DNA of 64,000 bases from Psychrobacter fozii (GTDB lineage: Bacteria; Pseudomonadota; Gammaproteobacteria; Pseudomonadales; Moraxellaceae), in assembly GCF_003217155.1 (NCBI RefSeq), contig NZ_QJSU01000007.1, positions 62,001 through 126,000 of the forward strand, given 5' to 3'. How positions within the stretch are numbered: the stretch's first letter is position 1; every line of letters begins with the position of its first letter. The position numbers were made by a program, and so were the translations under genes. The notes under the pieces were generated by a model. The model was not told the origin of the DNA. It did no database searches and was given only the letters and a program-made list of their open reading frames with translations. This document shows positions 36,230 through 45,280 of this stretch, piece after piece.

Positions 36230-37705
36230 ATGTCAATCAGTTCAGTTATCAAGTCTATTCAAGATATCATGCGTCAAGATGCTGGTGTCGATGGTGATGC
36301 TCAGCGTCTAAGCCAATTGTCATGGTTATTGTTTCTCAAGATATTTGATGCACAAGAAGAAGCGCTTGAGTTTGAACAAGAAAACTATAAGTCACCTATT
36401 CCTGAGAAATACCTCTGGCGTAATTGGGCAGCTGATCCCGAAGGCATCACTGGTGAGGAGTTACTAGAGTTCGTAAACGATGAGATATTCGTTGAGCTAA
36501 AAAACCTAACAGCGCCAGTAGATACCAATCCTCGTGGCTTTGTGGTGCGTCAAGGTTTGAGCGATGCCTACAACTATATGAAAAACGGCACGCTACTACG
36601 CCAAGTAATTAATAAGCTCAACGAAGTGGATTTTAACCGCTCAGATGAGCGTCATCTATTTGGTGATATTTATGAGCAGCTACTGCGTGATTTACAGAGT
36701 GCAGGCAATGCAGGTGAGTTTTATACCCCTCGTGCTGTGACACGCTTCATCGTTGACCGTGTCGATCCAAAGCTAGGTGAGCGCGTCATGGATCCAGCTT
36801 GTGGTACAGGTGGGTTTTTGGCCTGTTCATTTGATCATGTCAAAAACAACTATGTCGAAACTGCTGAAGATCATCAAGTGCTACAGCAGCAGATTTTGGG
36901 GTTTGAAAAGAAACAACTGCCGCATTTGCTCTGTACGACCAATATGATGCTGCATGGTATCGAAGTACCCGTACAGATACGCCACGATAACACCCTAAAT
37001 AAGCCACTATCGAGCTGGGACAGTGATATTGATGTCATCGTAACTAATCCGCCTTTTGGTGGCACTGAAGAGCACGGTATCGAAAAGAACTTCCCTGCTG
37101 AGTTCCAAACGCGCGAAACGGCAGATTTGTTTTTACAATTAATCATTGAGGTCTTGAAAGATAAAGGCCGCGCTGCCGTCGTATTACCTGATGGTACTTT
37201 ATTTGGCGAAGGAGTAAAAACCAAGCTAAAGAAAATGCTGACAGAAGAATGTAATCTACATACCATCGTGCGCTTACCAAACGGTGTGTTTAACCCTTAT
37301 ACGGGTATTAAGACCAATATTCTCTTCTTTACCAAAGGTCAGCCAACCAAAGATATTTGGTTTTATGAGCATCCTTATCCTGAAGGCGTCAAAAACTACA
37401 GCAAAACCAAACCAATGAAGTTTGAAGAGTTTCAAACCGAGATTGACTGGTGGGGTGATGAGTCTGACGGCTTTACCAGTCGTGTCGAAAATAATCACGC
37501 TTGGAAGGTCAGTATTGAAGAGGTCATCGAGCGTAACTATAACCTTGATATCTCCAACCCTTACCAAGGCGAGGTCATTGATTATGACCCTAATAAGCTA
37601 CTGGCTGACTATGCAAAGCAACAACAGGGCATCGATACGTTACGCAGCCAATTAAAAGATGTACTGGGCGCTGCGCTGTCTGCTAACACGACAGAGGGTA
37701 ACTAG
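36230..37705 (+). CDS. hsdM: Type I restriction-modification, M subunit (HsdM)
   Basis: 491 residues, N6-adenine methyltransferase subunit. N-terminal HsdM_N helical domain (1-130), GEFYTPRAV (162-170), SAM-binding motif DPACGTGG (188-195), and catalytic NPPF (273-276). Methylates host sites together with HsdS. AGAGAAACAACATG provides a weak ribosome site. Followed by hsdS with a 2-base gap. Confidence 0.96.
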   Translation: MSISSVIKSIQDIMRQDAGVDGDAQRLSQLSWLLFLKIFDAQEEALEFEQENYKSPIPEKYLWRNWAADPEGITGEELLEFVNDEIFVELKNLTAPVDTNPRGFVVRQGLSDAYNYMKNGTLLRQVINKLNEVDFNRSDERHLFGDIYEQLLRDLQSAGNAGEFYTPRAVTRFIVDRVDPKLGERVMDPACGTGGFLACSFDHVKNNYVETAEDHQVLQQQILGFEKKQLPHLLCTTNMMLHGIEVPVQIRHDNTLNKPLSSWDSDIDVIVTNPPFGGTEEHGIEKNFPAEFQTRETADLFLQLIIEVLKDKGRAAVVLPDGTLFGEGVKTKLKKMLTEECNLHTIVRLPNGVFNPYTGIKTNILFFTKGQPTKDIWFYEHPYPEGVKNYSKTKPMKFEEFQTEIDWWGDESDGFTSRVENNHAWKVSIEEVIERNYNLDISNPYQGEVIDYDPNKLLADYAKQQQGIDTLRSQLKDVLGAALSANTTEGN

Positions 37706-37707
37706 TC

Positions 37708-39510
37708 ATGAGAGTAGAGATAGGTAAAGACATAAGCAAGCCAGAGCAACTAATTACTGAACATATCGATATCTGGACCAGCGCTGTATTGGCTAAATCT
37801 ACCAGTGGGCGTGGTAGCAGCAAAAAGTATGAGCTCTACGGTATTACTAAATTGCGTGAGCTGATCTTGGAATTAGCAGTACGTGGCAAGCTTGTCCCAC
37901 AAGATGATAATGATGAGCCTGCATCTGTTTTGTTAGAAAAAATATCTGATGAAAAAGCCTATTTGATTAAAGAAGGAGAGATCAAAAAGACAAAATTACT
38001 TCCAGAGTTAACCGAAGATGAAAAACCCTTCGAATCTCCACAAGGTTGGTGCTTTTACCGTTTAGGTGATTTAGTAGAAAAACTTGGATCAGGTAGCACT
38101 CCAAGAGGCGGAAGGAATGCTTATGTTTCTGAAGGAATTCCTTTCTTACGCTCCCAGAATGTAAGAAACGAAGGGTTAGATGATAGCGATATAGCGTACA
38201 TCAGTAGTGAAACACATCAACGTATGAACAATACAATTGTTTATCCTGGTGACATACTTCTCAATATAACTGGAGCGTCTCTTGGAAGAACTATTATCTT
38301 TCCTAATACTTACCCAGAAGCGAATGTTAGTCAGCATGTTACGATTATTAGACTGATTGACCCCAATATCACGCCATTTATATATTTATGCATACGTTCA
38401 CCTTTACTTCAGAAGATTGTTTGGGAAAGACAGGTTGGAATGGCTATTGAAGGATTAAGTAAAAAAGTTTTAGAGCTCTTCGAAATACCTATACCTCCGC
38501 TTGCAGAGCAAAAACGCGTAGTCGCCAAAGTCGATGAGCTGATGATGCTATGTGATCAGCTAGAGCAGCAAACCGAATCCAGTATCGACGCTCATGCGAC
38601 GCTTGTAGAAGTATTATTAGCCACATTGACAGATAGTGCGGACGCTGATGAGCTGGCACAAAACTGGGCGAGAATTTCTGAGCATTTCGATAGTCTATTT
38701 ACCACTGAGCAAAGCATCGAAGCCTTAAAGCAAACTGTGTTGCAATTAGCAGTAATGGGTAAGTTAGTTCCACAAAATCCAGAAGATGAACCTGCTTCGG
38801 TATTGTTAGAAAAGATTGCGGAAGAAAAAGAGCGACTGATTGAAGATAAGAAAATTAAGCCACGTAAAGCATTACCACCTATTGAAAATGAAGAAAAATT
38901 ATTTGATTTACCATTAGGGTGGGAATGGTGTCGATTAGATGATATATGCGATGGTATAACTTCTGGATCAACGCCACCTAAGAGTTCATTTATAGATGAA
39001 ACAGGTATTCCATACTTGAAGGTTTATAATATAAGAAACCAAAAAATAGATTTTGAATACCAACCACAATTTATTGAGGAAGGTTATCACTCTTCAAGTT
39101 TGAAGCGCTCTCAGCTTTGCCCAGGAGATGTGATAATGAATATCGTGGGTCCACCTCTTGGAAAGATAGCTATCATTCCCGATACCTATCCACAATGGAA
39201 CTGCAATCAGGCGATTGTGATGTTTAGACCATTCATTTCAGATCTAAATAAATTTATCTATACCTACTTAGTTTCAGGTATGTTTCTTGATAAGATTGCG
39301 CTAATAGGAACAGCTGGTCAGGATAATATTTCAGTCACAAAAAGTCGTTCAATCTTATTGCCAACACCACCTCTTGCAGAACAGCTGCGCATCGTTGCTA
39401 AAATCGACGAGCTAATGGTTATTTGTGATCAGCTAAAATTAAGTTTAAAGCAGTCTCAAGAGACGCAAGTTCAGCTTACCGATGCGTTGGTTGATCGAGC
39501 TTTAGGGTGA
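37708..39510 (+). CDS. hsdS: Type I restriction-modification, specificity subunit (HsdS)
   Basis: 600 residues with two target-recognition domains: TRD1 about 110-265 (FYRLGDLVEKLGSGSTPRGG start), conserved helical spacer about 270-310 (PPLAEQKRVVAKVDELMMLCDQLE), TRD2 about 410-560 (EWCRLDDICDGITSGSTPP), second helical region (PPLAEQLRIVAKIDELMVICDQL). The duplicated layout predicts a bipartite, asymmetric recognition site. The N-terminal 45 residues before the first ELAVRGKLVPQ repeat are longer than usual. GAGGG lies 10 bases before ATG 37708. Last gene of the island. Confidence 0.94.
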   Translation: MRVEIGKDISKPEQLITEHIDIWTSAVLAKSTSGRGSSKKYELYGITKLRELILELAVRGKLVPQDDNDEPASVLLEKISDEKAYLIKEGEIKKTKLLPELTEDEKPFESPQGWCFYRLGDLVEKLGSGSTPRGGRNAYVSEGIPFLRSQNVRNEGLDDSDIAYISSETHQRMNNTIVYPGDILLNITGASLGRTIIFPNTYPEANVSQHVTIIRLIDPNITPFIYLCIRSPLLQKIVWERQVGMAIEGLSKKVLELFEIPIPPLAEQKRVVAKVDELMMLCDQLEQQTESSIDAHATLVEVLLATLTDSADADELAQNWARISEHFDSLFTTEQSIEALKQTVLQLAVMGKLVPQNPEDEPASVLLEKIAEEKERLIEDKKIKPRKALPPIENEEKLFDLPLGWEWCRLDDICDGITSGSTPPKSSFIDETGIPYLKVYNIRNQKIDFEYQPQFIEEGYHSSSLKRSQLCPGDVIMNIVGPPLGKIAIIPDTYPQWNCNQAIVMFRPFISDLNKFIYTYLVSGMFLDKIALIGTAGQDNISVTKSRSILLPTPPLAEQLRIVAKIDELMVICDQLKLSLKQSQETQVQLTDALVDRALG

Positions 39511-39538
39511 GTTTTAGTATTGGGCTAAGTGTTTTATA

Positions 39539-39573
39539 TGTCTTGATAAGATATAATACCTCTTATCAAGACA
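39539..39573. repeat. Perfect 13-base inverted repeat in the AT-rich island end
   Basis: TGTCTTGATAAGA / TCTTATCAAGACA with a 9-base loop (TATAATACC), about 155 bases inside the right junction. It may terminate hsdS transcription, or be a binding site for the island recombinases. A T-run is absent. The surrounding 39511-39726 is the short, AT-rich, gene-free end expected of GInt elements. Confidence 0.65.
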
Positions 39574-39726
39574 TGCATTCAGTAAATCAGATAATGTTGG
39601 TATTGCTGCTAGAGATAACTGACTGATTACATAGTTCGTAGTGTGCAGAATTAAAAATGCACAGTCAGAATATAGCGCTCTACATTAGAAAATAAAACGA
39701 CTTGTGCATAAATTAGGGGTTGTAAA

Positions 39727-39732
39727 ATTTCT
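39727..39732 (+). repeat. Right junction core (attR), ATTTCT
   Basis: Second copy of the ATTTCT core. thyA homology resumes at the next base (AGGTGTGCC). TAGGGG at 39714-39719 is the inverted counterpart of CCCCTA near the left core. Together they define the island end. Confidence 0.8.
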
Positions 39733-40012
39733 AGGTGTGCCATTTAATATTGCCAGCTATGCCCTGCTTACCCATATGGTCGCGCAAATTTGTGGTCTAG
39801 AAGTGGGCGAATTCATCTGGACAGGTGGTGATTGCCATATCTATCAAAACCACCGTGAACAAGTTGAATTACAGTTGACGCGTTCGCTACATACACTGCC
39901 AACGTTGATGCTTAACCCTGATGTTAATAATATTTTTTCCTTCAATTACGAAGACATTAGCGTTGAAGGTTATGAGTCGCATCCTGCTATCAAAGCGAAA
40001 GTTGCGGTATAG
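39733..40012 (+). pseudogene. thyA: thyA 3' part, separated from its start by the island
   Basis: Encodes the missing C-terminal 93 residues of host Thy[38 protein letters not shown] and the C-terminal [13 protein letters not shown]. An in-frame GTG at 39704 inside the island could start a 102-residue fragment, but it has no clear ribosome site and would lack the catalytic Cys. The reading frame fits the 5' piece exactly after removal of 10058-39732. No other mutation is visible, so precise excision should restore a working gene. Confidence 0.95.
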
Positions 40013-40076
40013 CATTGGTCTGATTGACTGATTTAAATAAGCTTAAAATTGTAAAAGATAATAAAAAGGATAGATT

Positions 40077-40646
40077 ATGAGTTATGCCCATACCGAAGTT
40101 GCCCAAATCGCTGCTATCAGTAGCAACCGTTGTATCGGTAAGGATAATGAGCTGCCGTGGCATATCTCAGCAGACTTGCAGCACTTCAAAAAGATGACGA
40201 CCAAACAAACGGATGGCGGTATACAAGGTATCGTCATTATGGGTCGTAAGACGTTTGAATCAATGGGCAGCAAGCCTTTGCCAAAACGTGTTAGCTTCAT
40301 TATCAGCAGCCAATTGGATTACGCTGAGCAAAAAGGCCTCGTTGGAAAAGACAATGCTTACGTAGTACACAACCTAGACGATGCTTTGACACAAGCAGCC
40401 AGTCTGGCGCATGGCGCGCACCTTGATACCATTTGGGTGATTGGCGGCGAGCGCGTCTTTAGCGATGCCCTGATGTATACCGACCGTATTGAACTGACCC
40501 ATGTAGACACCGAAATTACCGATGGTGATGCCTTTTATCCTGAATTGCCAAGTGAATTTGAAGTAGCAGAAGAGTCTGAGCAGATGCACGATGAGAAAAG
40601 CGCGTTGGATTTTAAATTTGTGACTTATAAAAGTAAACAAGGCTAA
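40077..40646 (+). CDS. folA: Dihydrofolate reductase
   Basis: 189 residues; regenerates tetrahydrofolate consumed by thymidylate synthase. Conserved parts: AAISSNRCIGKDNELPWH, MGRKTFESMGSKPLPKR, and IWVIGGERVF, with the Asp/Glu-type active-site region NELPW. AAAAGGATAGATT precedes the ATG. It normally follows thyA in one transcript; the island now separates it from the lgt-thyA promoter, so it must use a promoter near the island end or local. A hairpin terminator follows at 40645-40665. Confidence 0.95.
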   Translation: MSYAHTEVAQIAAISSNRCIGKDNELPWHISADLQHFKKMTTKQTDGGIQGIVIMGRKTFESMGSKPLPKRVSFIISSQLDYAEQKGLVGKDNAYVVHNLDDALTQAASLAHGAHLDTIWVIGGERVFSDALMYTDRIELTHVDTEITDGDAFYPELPSEFEVAEESEQMHDEKSALDFKFVTYKSKQG

Positions 40647-40665
40647 TGCCATTTAATGTGGCATT
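40645..40665 (+). terminator. Hairpin after folA
   Basis: AATGCCA / TGGCATT, 7-base loop, overlapping the folA stop region. Followed by TATCATTTAT; moderately T-rich. Confidence 0.55.
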
Positions 40666-40701
40666 TATCATTTATAAACTATTACTAAGGAGAAACCAAA
40701 T

Positions 40702-40887
40702 ATGCAAAATTAAAAAAGCCCAGCAAAATTAATTGCTGAGCTTAAAAAACTTTTAGATACGACAACTGTGGAGCTAGGCTCCCTTGTTAGCATACTAATA
40801 AATTTTATTTACCTTGGACGGTTCATATATTTTATAGTAAATGCTAATAAGTGTCTACGTCTAGTCTCCATGGTTATGAATTCCTAA
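40702..40887 (+). pseudogene. Small coding-like frame with an early stop
   Basis: AAGGAG at 40687-40692 is followed 9 bases later by ATG-CAA-AAT-TAA. If the TAA at codon 4 is ignored, the frame goes on for 61 codons and its first part reads KSPAKLIAELKKLLDTTTVE, which looks like real protein. The last half looks random. It may be a broken small gene, or a chance ribosome site. An overlapping hairpin (40714-40741, minus-strand T-run) could end minus-strand transcripts. Weak call. Confidence 0.3.
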
Positions 40888-40908
40888 TCATAATTGTGGA
40901 GGTCACTA

Positions 40909-41040
40909 ATGGCTATTCAATGCGGTTATCCTAAAGCTGTGCATGTTCGTTGGTATTTACGCTATCGATTTAATCGTTGGGAGCGCGTTTGCGAACACTG
41001 CCGTAGCTATCCAAACCAGCAGCTAAGTTTTGATTTTTAG
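40909..41040 (+). CDS. Small hypothetical protein, 43 residues
   Basis: Not recognised. GTGGAGG 7 bases before ATG 40909 is a strong ribosome site. The product starts MAIQCGYPKAVHVRWYLRYR and ends QQLSFDF; it is basic, rich in Arg and Tyr, with CEHC near residue 28-31 and one Cys at position 5, possibly a metal site. A strong terminator follows 40 bases later. Size below the usual gene-finder limit. Confidence 0.6.
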   Translation: MAIQCGYPKAVHVRWYLRYRFNRWERVCEHCRSYPNQQLSFDF

Positions 41041-41080
41041 AGATTAGAGGTTTTAACCTGCTAAATATTACTAACGTTAA

Positions 41081-41115
41081 AACGACAACAGATTTGGTTC
41101 TGTTGTCGTTTTTTT
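41081..41115. terminator. Intrinsic terminator between small ORF and uvrC
   Basis: Perfect 12-base stem AACGACAACAGA / TCTGTTGTCGTT, 6-base loop, then TTTTT on the plus strand and an A-run before the stem giving Ts on the minus strand. It serves the plus-strand small gene and, in reverse, uvrC. Confidence 0.85.
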
Positions 41116-41126
41116 AATATGTCCAG

Positions 41127-42971
41127 CTACTCATGCAACACTTTATAGACGGTTTTTGCTAGTACTGGTCCAATACCTTGCACCCCTGACAGCTCTTGCT
41201 GAGACGCACCAAGTAATTGCTGCATACCGCCAAAGTGATTGAGCAGGTCACGACGACGCTTTTCACCCAGTCCGGGTATGACTTCTAATACTGAGGATGA
41301 ACGGCGCTTATCACGCTTTTTACGGTGAGCAGTAATCGCAAAACGATGCGCCTCATCACGAATATGCATCAATAAATGCAGCGCTTTGCTATCCATTGGT
41401 AGGTCAAGTGGCTCATGATCGATAAAGTGCAATACTTCAAGCCCGGCCTTGCGCCCTTCCCCTTTTGCCACACTAATGAGCAAAGTGTCACCCAGAATAC
41501 CCAACTCAGTTAATACTTCTTTGGCAATACCAAGTTGACCTTTACCACCATCAATAAGCAATAGATCTGGCAACGGCTGCTTTTTATAACGCCTTGTCAG
41601 TACTTGTTTCATCGCTGCATAATCATCACCACCTACGATGTCATGGATAGCATATTGACGATAATCACGGCGACGCGAGCCGCCTTGGTCAAATACCACA
41701 CAACTACCAATAGTCGCTTCACCCATCGTATGTGAGATATCAAAACACTCAACCCGATCAATGGTTCGATCGGTGACATCCGCCAATACATCTTTCAATG
41801 CACCAAAGCGTGCATGCAATTCTAAATAATCGCCCAGCTTGGTTTTTAGCGCGTTATTGGTGTTCAGTTTTGCCAAATCTAACCACTCTGCACGATGTTC
41901 ACGTACATTGGTTTTGATAACGACTTTGCTACCAAAATGCGTCGCCAATGCCTCACTCACTGCCAGCTGATCAGGTAGCTCATGAGTTAGCATAATTTCT
42001 GCAGGCAGATCATCTGTCACCTGAAAATAGAAAGAGGTAATAAAAGCAGATAAATTATCCGCGAGCGACTCGCTGCTGTCGACATCCGGAAAATAGTTCT
42101 TACCACCCAGTACCCGCCCGCCACGGACAGTCAGTACGTTGACACACGTCATGCCTGCCTGACTGGCAATCGCAATCACATCGGCCTCACCTTGTACGGT
42201 ATAGACAGCTTGCTTGGCCTGCACTTCGCGCAGCATAGAGAGCTGATCGCGATAAAATACCGCTTTCTCAAAATCTAACTCTTCAGCTGACGCTTCCATT
42301 TTTTCAATCAGAGTGGTATGAATATCGCTAGAATCACCCTTTAAAAAACGAATGGTATTGTTGACGTCCTCGGCATACTCTTCTGCTGATACCAGACCCA
42401 CGCAAGGCGCGCGGCAGCGTTTGATTTGATATTCAAGACATGGGCGCTTACGTTGATTGAAGAAAGTATTGGTACATTGGCGCATTTGAAACATTTTTTG
42501 CATCAGCACCAATGTCTCTTTTGCCGCATGCGCAGATGGAAACGGTCCAAAGAATCGACCTTTTTGATGATTGCCTTTACCGCGACCGTACGCCAATCTC
42601 GGATAAGGCTTGTCGGCTGAGATAAACACATAGAGGTAAGATTTATCATCACGCAATAGCACATTATATGGTGGACGGTATTCTTTAATCAGGTTTTGCT
42701 CAAGCAGCAGCGCTTCAGTCTCACTACGCGTGATAATGGTTTCGATATCATGGATACGCGCCACTAACGCTCGAGTCTTTGGATGATCGATCGTCTTTGC
42801 AAAGTAGCTGTTTACGCGGCTTTTAAGTGATTTAGCTTTGCCAACGTATAAGATATCACCGTTTTTTCCCAGCATTTTATACACACCTGGTAAATTTGGT
42901 AGGCGCTGAATTAAATGCTTAAGACGGGCTTTTTTATCATCGATAGGGCTCGATTCTGAGACATTAACCAT
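41127..42971 (-). CDS. uvrC: UvrABC excision nuclease subunit C
   Basis: 614 residues from ATG 42971 (an in-frame TTG lies six codons upstream). Makes both incisions in nucleotide excision repair. N-terminal GIY-YIG domain (LPGVYKMLG ... [13 protein letters not shown]), Cys-rich linker, UVR motif (about 205-240, [20 protein letters not shown]), RNase H-like C-terminal nuclease ([19 protein letters not shown]), and helix-hairpin-helix repeats at the end ([26 protein letters not shown]). Complete. Confidence 0.96.
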   Translation of the reverse strand: MVNVSESSPIDDKKARLKHLIQRLPNLPGVYKMLGKNGDILYVGKAKSLKSRVNSYFAKTIDHPKTRALVARIHDIETIITRSETEALLLEQNLIKEYRPPYNVLLRDDKSYLYVFISADKPYPRLAYGRGKGNHQKGRFFGPFPSAHAAKETLVLMQKMFQMRQCTNTFFNQRKRPCLEYQIKRCRAPCVGLVSAEEYAEDVNNTIRFLKGDSSDIHTTLIEKMEASAEELDFEKAVFYRDQLSMLREVQAKQAVYTVQGEADVIAIASQAGMTCVNVLTVRGGRVLGGKNYFPDVDSSESLADNLSAFITSFYFQVTDDLPAEIMLTHELPDQLAVSEALATHFGSKVVIKTNVREHRAEWLDLAKLNTNNALKTKLGDYLELHARFGALKDVLADVTDRTIDRVECFDISHTMGEATIGSCVVFDQGGSRRRDYRQYAIHDIVGGDDYAAMKQVLTRRYKKQPLPDLLLIDGGKGQLGIAKEVLTELGILGDTLLISVAKGEGRKAGLEVLHFIDHEPLDLPMDSKALHLLMHIRDEAHRFAITAHRKKRDKRRSSSVLEVIPGLGEKRRRDLLNHFGGMQQLLGASQQELSGVQGIGPVLAKTVYKVLHE

Positions 42972-43188
42972 AGAATTTACTGCTCTCAAGATACTGATAT
43001 ATAGCTAGTTATGGGGCGATAATTAGCATTTTGCAAGAATACTTATACTACCAATCCTCAAAAATATGAATAGTCGTGTCAAACTCGCTGAATCTACTGC
43101 AAACCTACTTAGTCTACTAATGATAATTCTTGCCTCTCGTCTTACTCACAACTCAAACTAGAGAAAATATTAGCTTAGCAATAGCCAC

Positions 43189-43217
43189 AAAAAAGCCAGC
43201 ACTAGGGCTGACTTTTT
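43189..43217 (-). terminator. Terminator after the DUF3360 gene
   Basis: On the minus strand GTCAGC / GCTGGC (one G-T pair) flanked by A- and T-runs ending TTTTTT. Lies about 20 bases after the gene end. Confidence 0.7.
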
Positions 43218-43237
43218 CATAGGTGAGTAAGACACGA

Positions 43238-44764
43238 TCAATGACGGAAGTTTGCCATCAATGCTGGAATGCCTGGTAGCATACCAACGATAGCCATCAC
43301 ACCAGTCAATACAACAAACATAATACCCGGTATGATCCAGCGGCTCATTTTAGTTAAATTGGCACTGCGTTCTTTAGAACCAATCAAGCCCAAGTTATCG
43401 AGCAACAACGTGAGTGACCAACCAAATGCAGGATTTACCAATGCAGACGCGAATACCACGATAGCAGCAGACTGGGTCGTTTTTCCTTCGCGAGTCATTT
43501 CCATACCAGCTTCAAGCAGTGGTATAAACACCCCAACGATCAATGCCACACACATCACTGGCTGCCAAATAGCCAAATCCATTGGATAGCCCCAAACCCC
43601 TGCGATAATACAAAACAATGCCGTCAATAAGGCACCGGCAGGAATCGGACGTTTGGCAATCGCTGCTGGCACAATATAGGTGCCCCACGATGACGCAAAG
43701 TTAGCACCGCCCAATACAGAGCCTACTACCTGACGAAACGAAGCGCTGGTCATTGTGTCATCGATATCCATGAGTACCTTTTCAGTACGTTTAGGATAGC
43801 TGATTTTTTGAAAGACCTGATGGCCTAAAAAGTCTGGTGACCACATCGCAACGGCCAAAATAGCAAATGGCAGTACGACAATAAAGCTTTCAACCGTAGG
43901 TAATCCTAGCATCCAACCAGTATTTTCACCCCACCAATACATTGGATTCATATTCGGCAAGCCTGGTGCTGTTTTAAACTCAAAGGGCGCGCCCAATGCA
44001 AAGGCGAGACCGCCACCTAAAACACAGCTTAGCGGAACCGCAAGCCAGCGTTTTTGCCAATGCTCAAGTAATGCATATAGCAGGATAGTGGCCAAAATAA
44101 TGAAGAAGGCAATATGCGACATGCCGATACCTTCTGCCCATGCAAAGAGGTTTTTGACCTGTGAGGTAGTACCGATAAACCCTAAGTAAATCAACAGGCC
44201 ACCGCACACACCTTTACTAGTCAGATTTGCCAGCAGACTGCCCCCTTTACTGATTGCCAATAGCAAGCCAAAAGCACCAATGAGCAGACCAAATGCCATT
44301 GGATGGCCACCAGCGGCCACTACAATAGGAATTAGGGGAATAAGGGGGCCGTGAGTACCTGCAAGGTTGGCTGTCGGGAGTAGAAATCCTGAAAATAAGA
44401 TGATAAAGAATGAAACGATTAATAGCTCATAACGAACGTTTTCTAAAACAAACGCATCGCCCAAACCAAGTGGACCTGCAAATGTTGCAGCAATCGCACC
44501 CACCATAACCACTTTACCAATCGTCGCTGCCATTGCAGGAATAGTATCTTCATACTCAAAGCGATAATCACGAAAGGGCAAATTGGGACGCCAGCGTTTG
44601 GGCTGCATGATTTGCAATTCATGATTGAGATAATCATCACGACTCTCAAAACTCGAACTTGGTTTGTGCAAATCGACATAGCTACCTGATAACTCTGTGT
44701 CGTAATCGGATGGGTTTGACGGCTGTTGATTAGACCCTGAAGAAGGGATCTGAGAGTTACTCAT
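43238..44764 (-). CDS. DUF3360 family integral membrane protein
   Basis: 508 residues from ATG 44764 (AAGGAAATGTG upstream). A Ser/Pro/Gln-rich cytoplasmic N-terminus (about 75 residues) precedes about 11-12 membrane segments. Sequence parts such as NLAGTHGPLIPLIPIVVAAGGHP and SGFLLPTANLAGTHG resemble transporters of the sulfate/xanthine-permease superfamily fold, and the whole fits DUF3360. The substrate is unknown. It stands alone between uvrC and a plus-strand gene, with its own terminator. Confidence 0.7.
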   Translation of the reverse strand: MSNSQIPSSGSNQQPSNPSDYDTELSGSYVDLHKPSSSFESRDDYLNHELQIMQPKRWRPNLPFRDYRFEYEDTIPAMAATIGKVVMVGAIAATFAGPLGLGDAFVLENVRYELLIVSFFIILFSGFLLPTANLAGTHGPLIPLIPIVVAAGGHPMAFGLLIGAFGLLLAISKGGSLLANLTSKGVCGGLLIYLGFIGTTSQVKNLFAWAEGIGMSHIAFFIILATILLYALLEHWQKRWLAVPLSCVLGGGLAFALGAPFEFKTAPGLPNMNPMYWWGENTGWMLGLPTVESFIVVLPFAILAVAMWSPDFLGHQVFQKISYPKRTEKVLMDIDDTMTSASFRQVVGSVLGGANFASSWGTYIVPAAIAKRPIPAGALLTALFCIIAGVWGYPMDLAIWQPVMCVALIVGVFIPLLEAGMEMTREGKTTQSAAIVVFASALVNPAFGWSLTLLLDNLGLIGSKERSANLTKMSRWIIPGIMFVVLTGVMAIVGMLPGIPALMANFRH

Positions 44765-44767
44765 CAC

Positions 44768-45280
44768 ATTTCCTTGTGTCGTCTGAGGCTTGATTTAACT
44801 GATAATTTGATAATGACATTCAATGTGACTAAAGCGTCCATTAAAAATTGCAAGCCATTGTATGACATGAGAACTCGAAATGCGAACTTAGAACCACTCA
44901 AAAAGCCAATACACTATTATAATCTATAAATTAAAGTTTCTATTTAATGCAAAATTTAACTTAATAGAAAACCATGAGGAAAAAACATACCTAATATAGG
45001 CTTTAAATTAGAATAAATGAACTTTTTCTTGATAATTATCCGTATCTAGACATTTGTTATCACATAACTAAATATTAAAGATAGGTATAATAAATAGTTT
45101 AATATAACTTTTAAGTAATTCTAGAAAATCTATGTCAGTTACGCTTTAAGGCTAGCGGTCTTGATGTTTTTTACTTATGATAAATACCCCCTAATGATTA
45201 TGCTCAATACAGATACCTTTCAGATAATCAGCTATATCAAAATAAATAGAAAAACTTAGAAGCAATAACAGGATAAGTTC
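44768..45280. other. Intergenic region, AT-rich
   Basis: About 510 bases between divergent genes. Very AT-rich (for example around 44940-45060). It should hold the promoters of both genes. No open frame with a ribosome site, no strong repeat or hairpin seen. Confidence 0.4.

Larger units (their letters stand above)
10058..39732 (+). mobile_element. GInt-type genomic island inserted in thyA (about 29.7 kb)
   Basis: The boundaries are fixed by the split of thyA and the ATTTCT repeat. Layout fits the published description of GInt elements as I remember it: a four-gene recombination operon (ginABCD, three large tyrosine recombinases and one small HTH-type protein) at one end, cargo, and a short AT-rich non-coding end (39511-39732). 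The cargo is a replacement thymidylate synthase, a resolvase/beta-lactamase block, a carnitine-type catabolic cluster, and a CBASS/type I RM defence block. The cai-type block is visibly richer in G+C than the rest, so cargo was assembled from several sources. Confidence 0.88.

Noticed and set aside
10107-39726. Transposon of DDE type or integrative conjugative element
   Set aside because: No transposase, relaxase, type IV secretion or plasmid replication gene is seen in the island; only tyrosine recombinases at one end and one resolvase.
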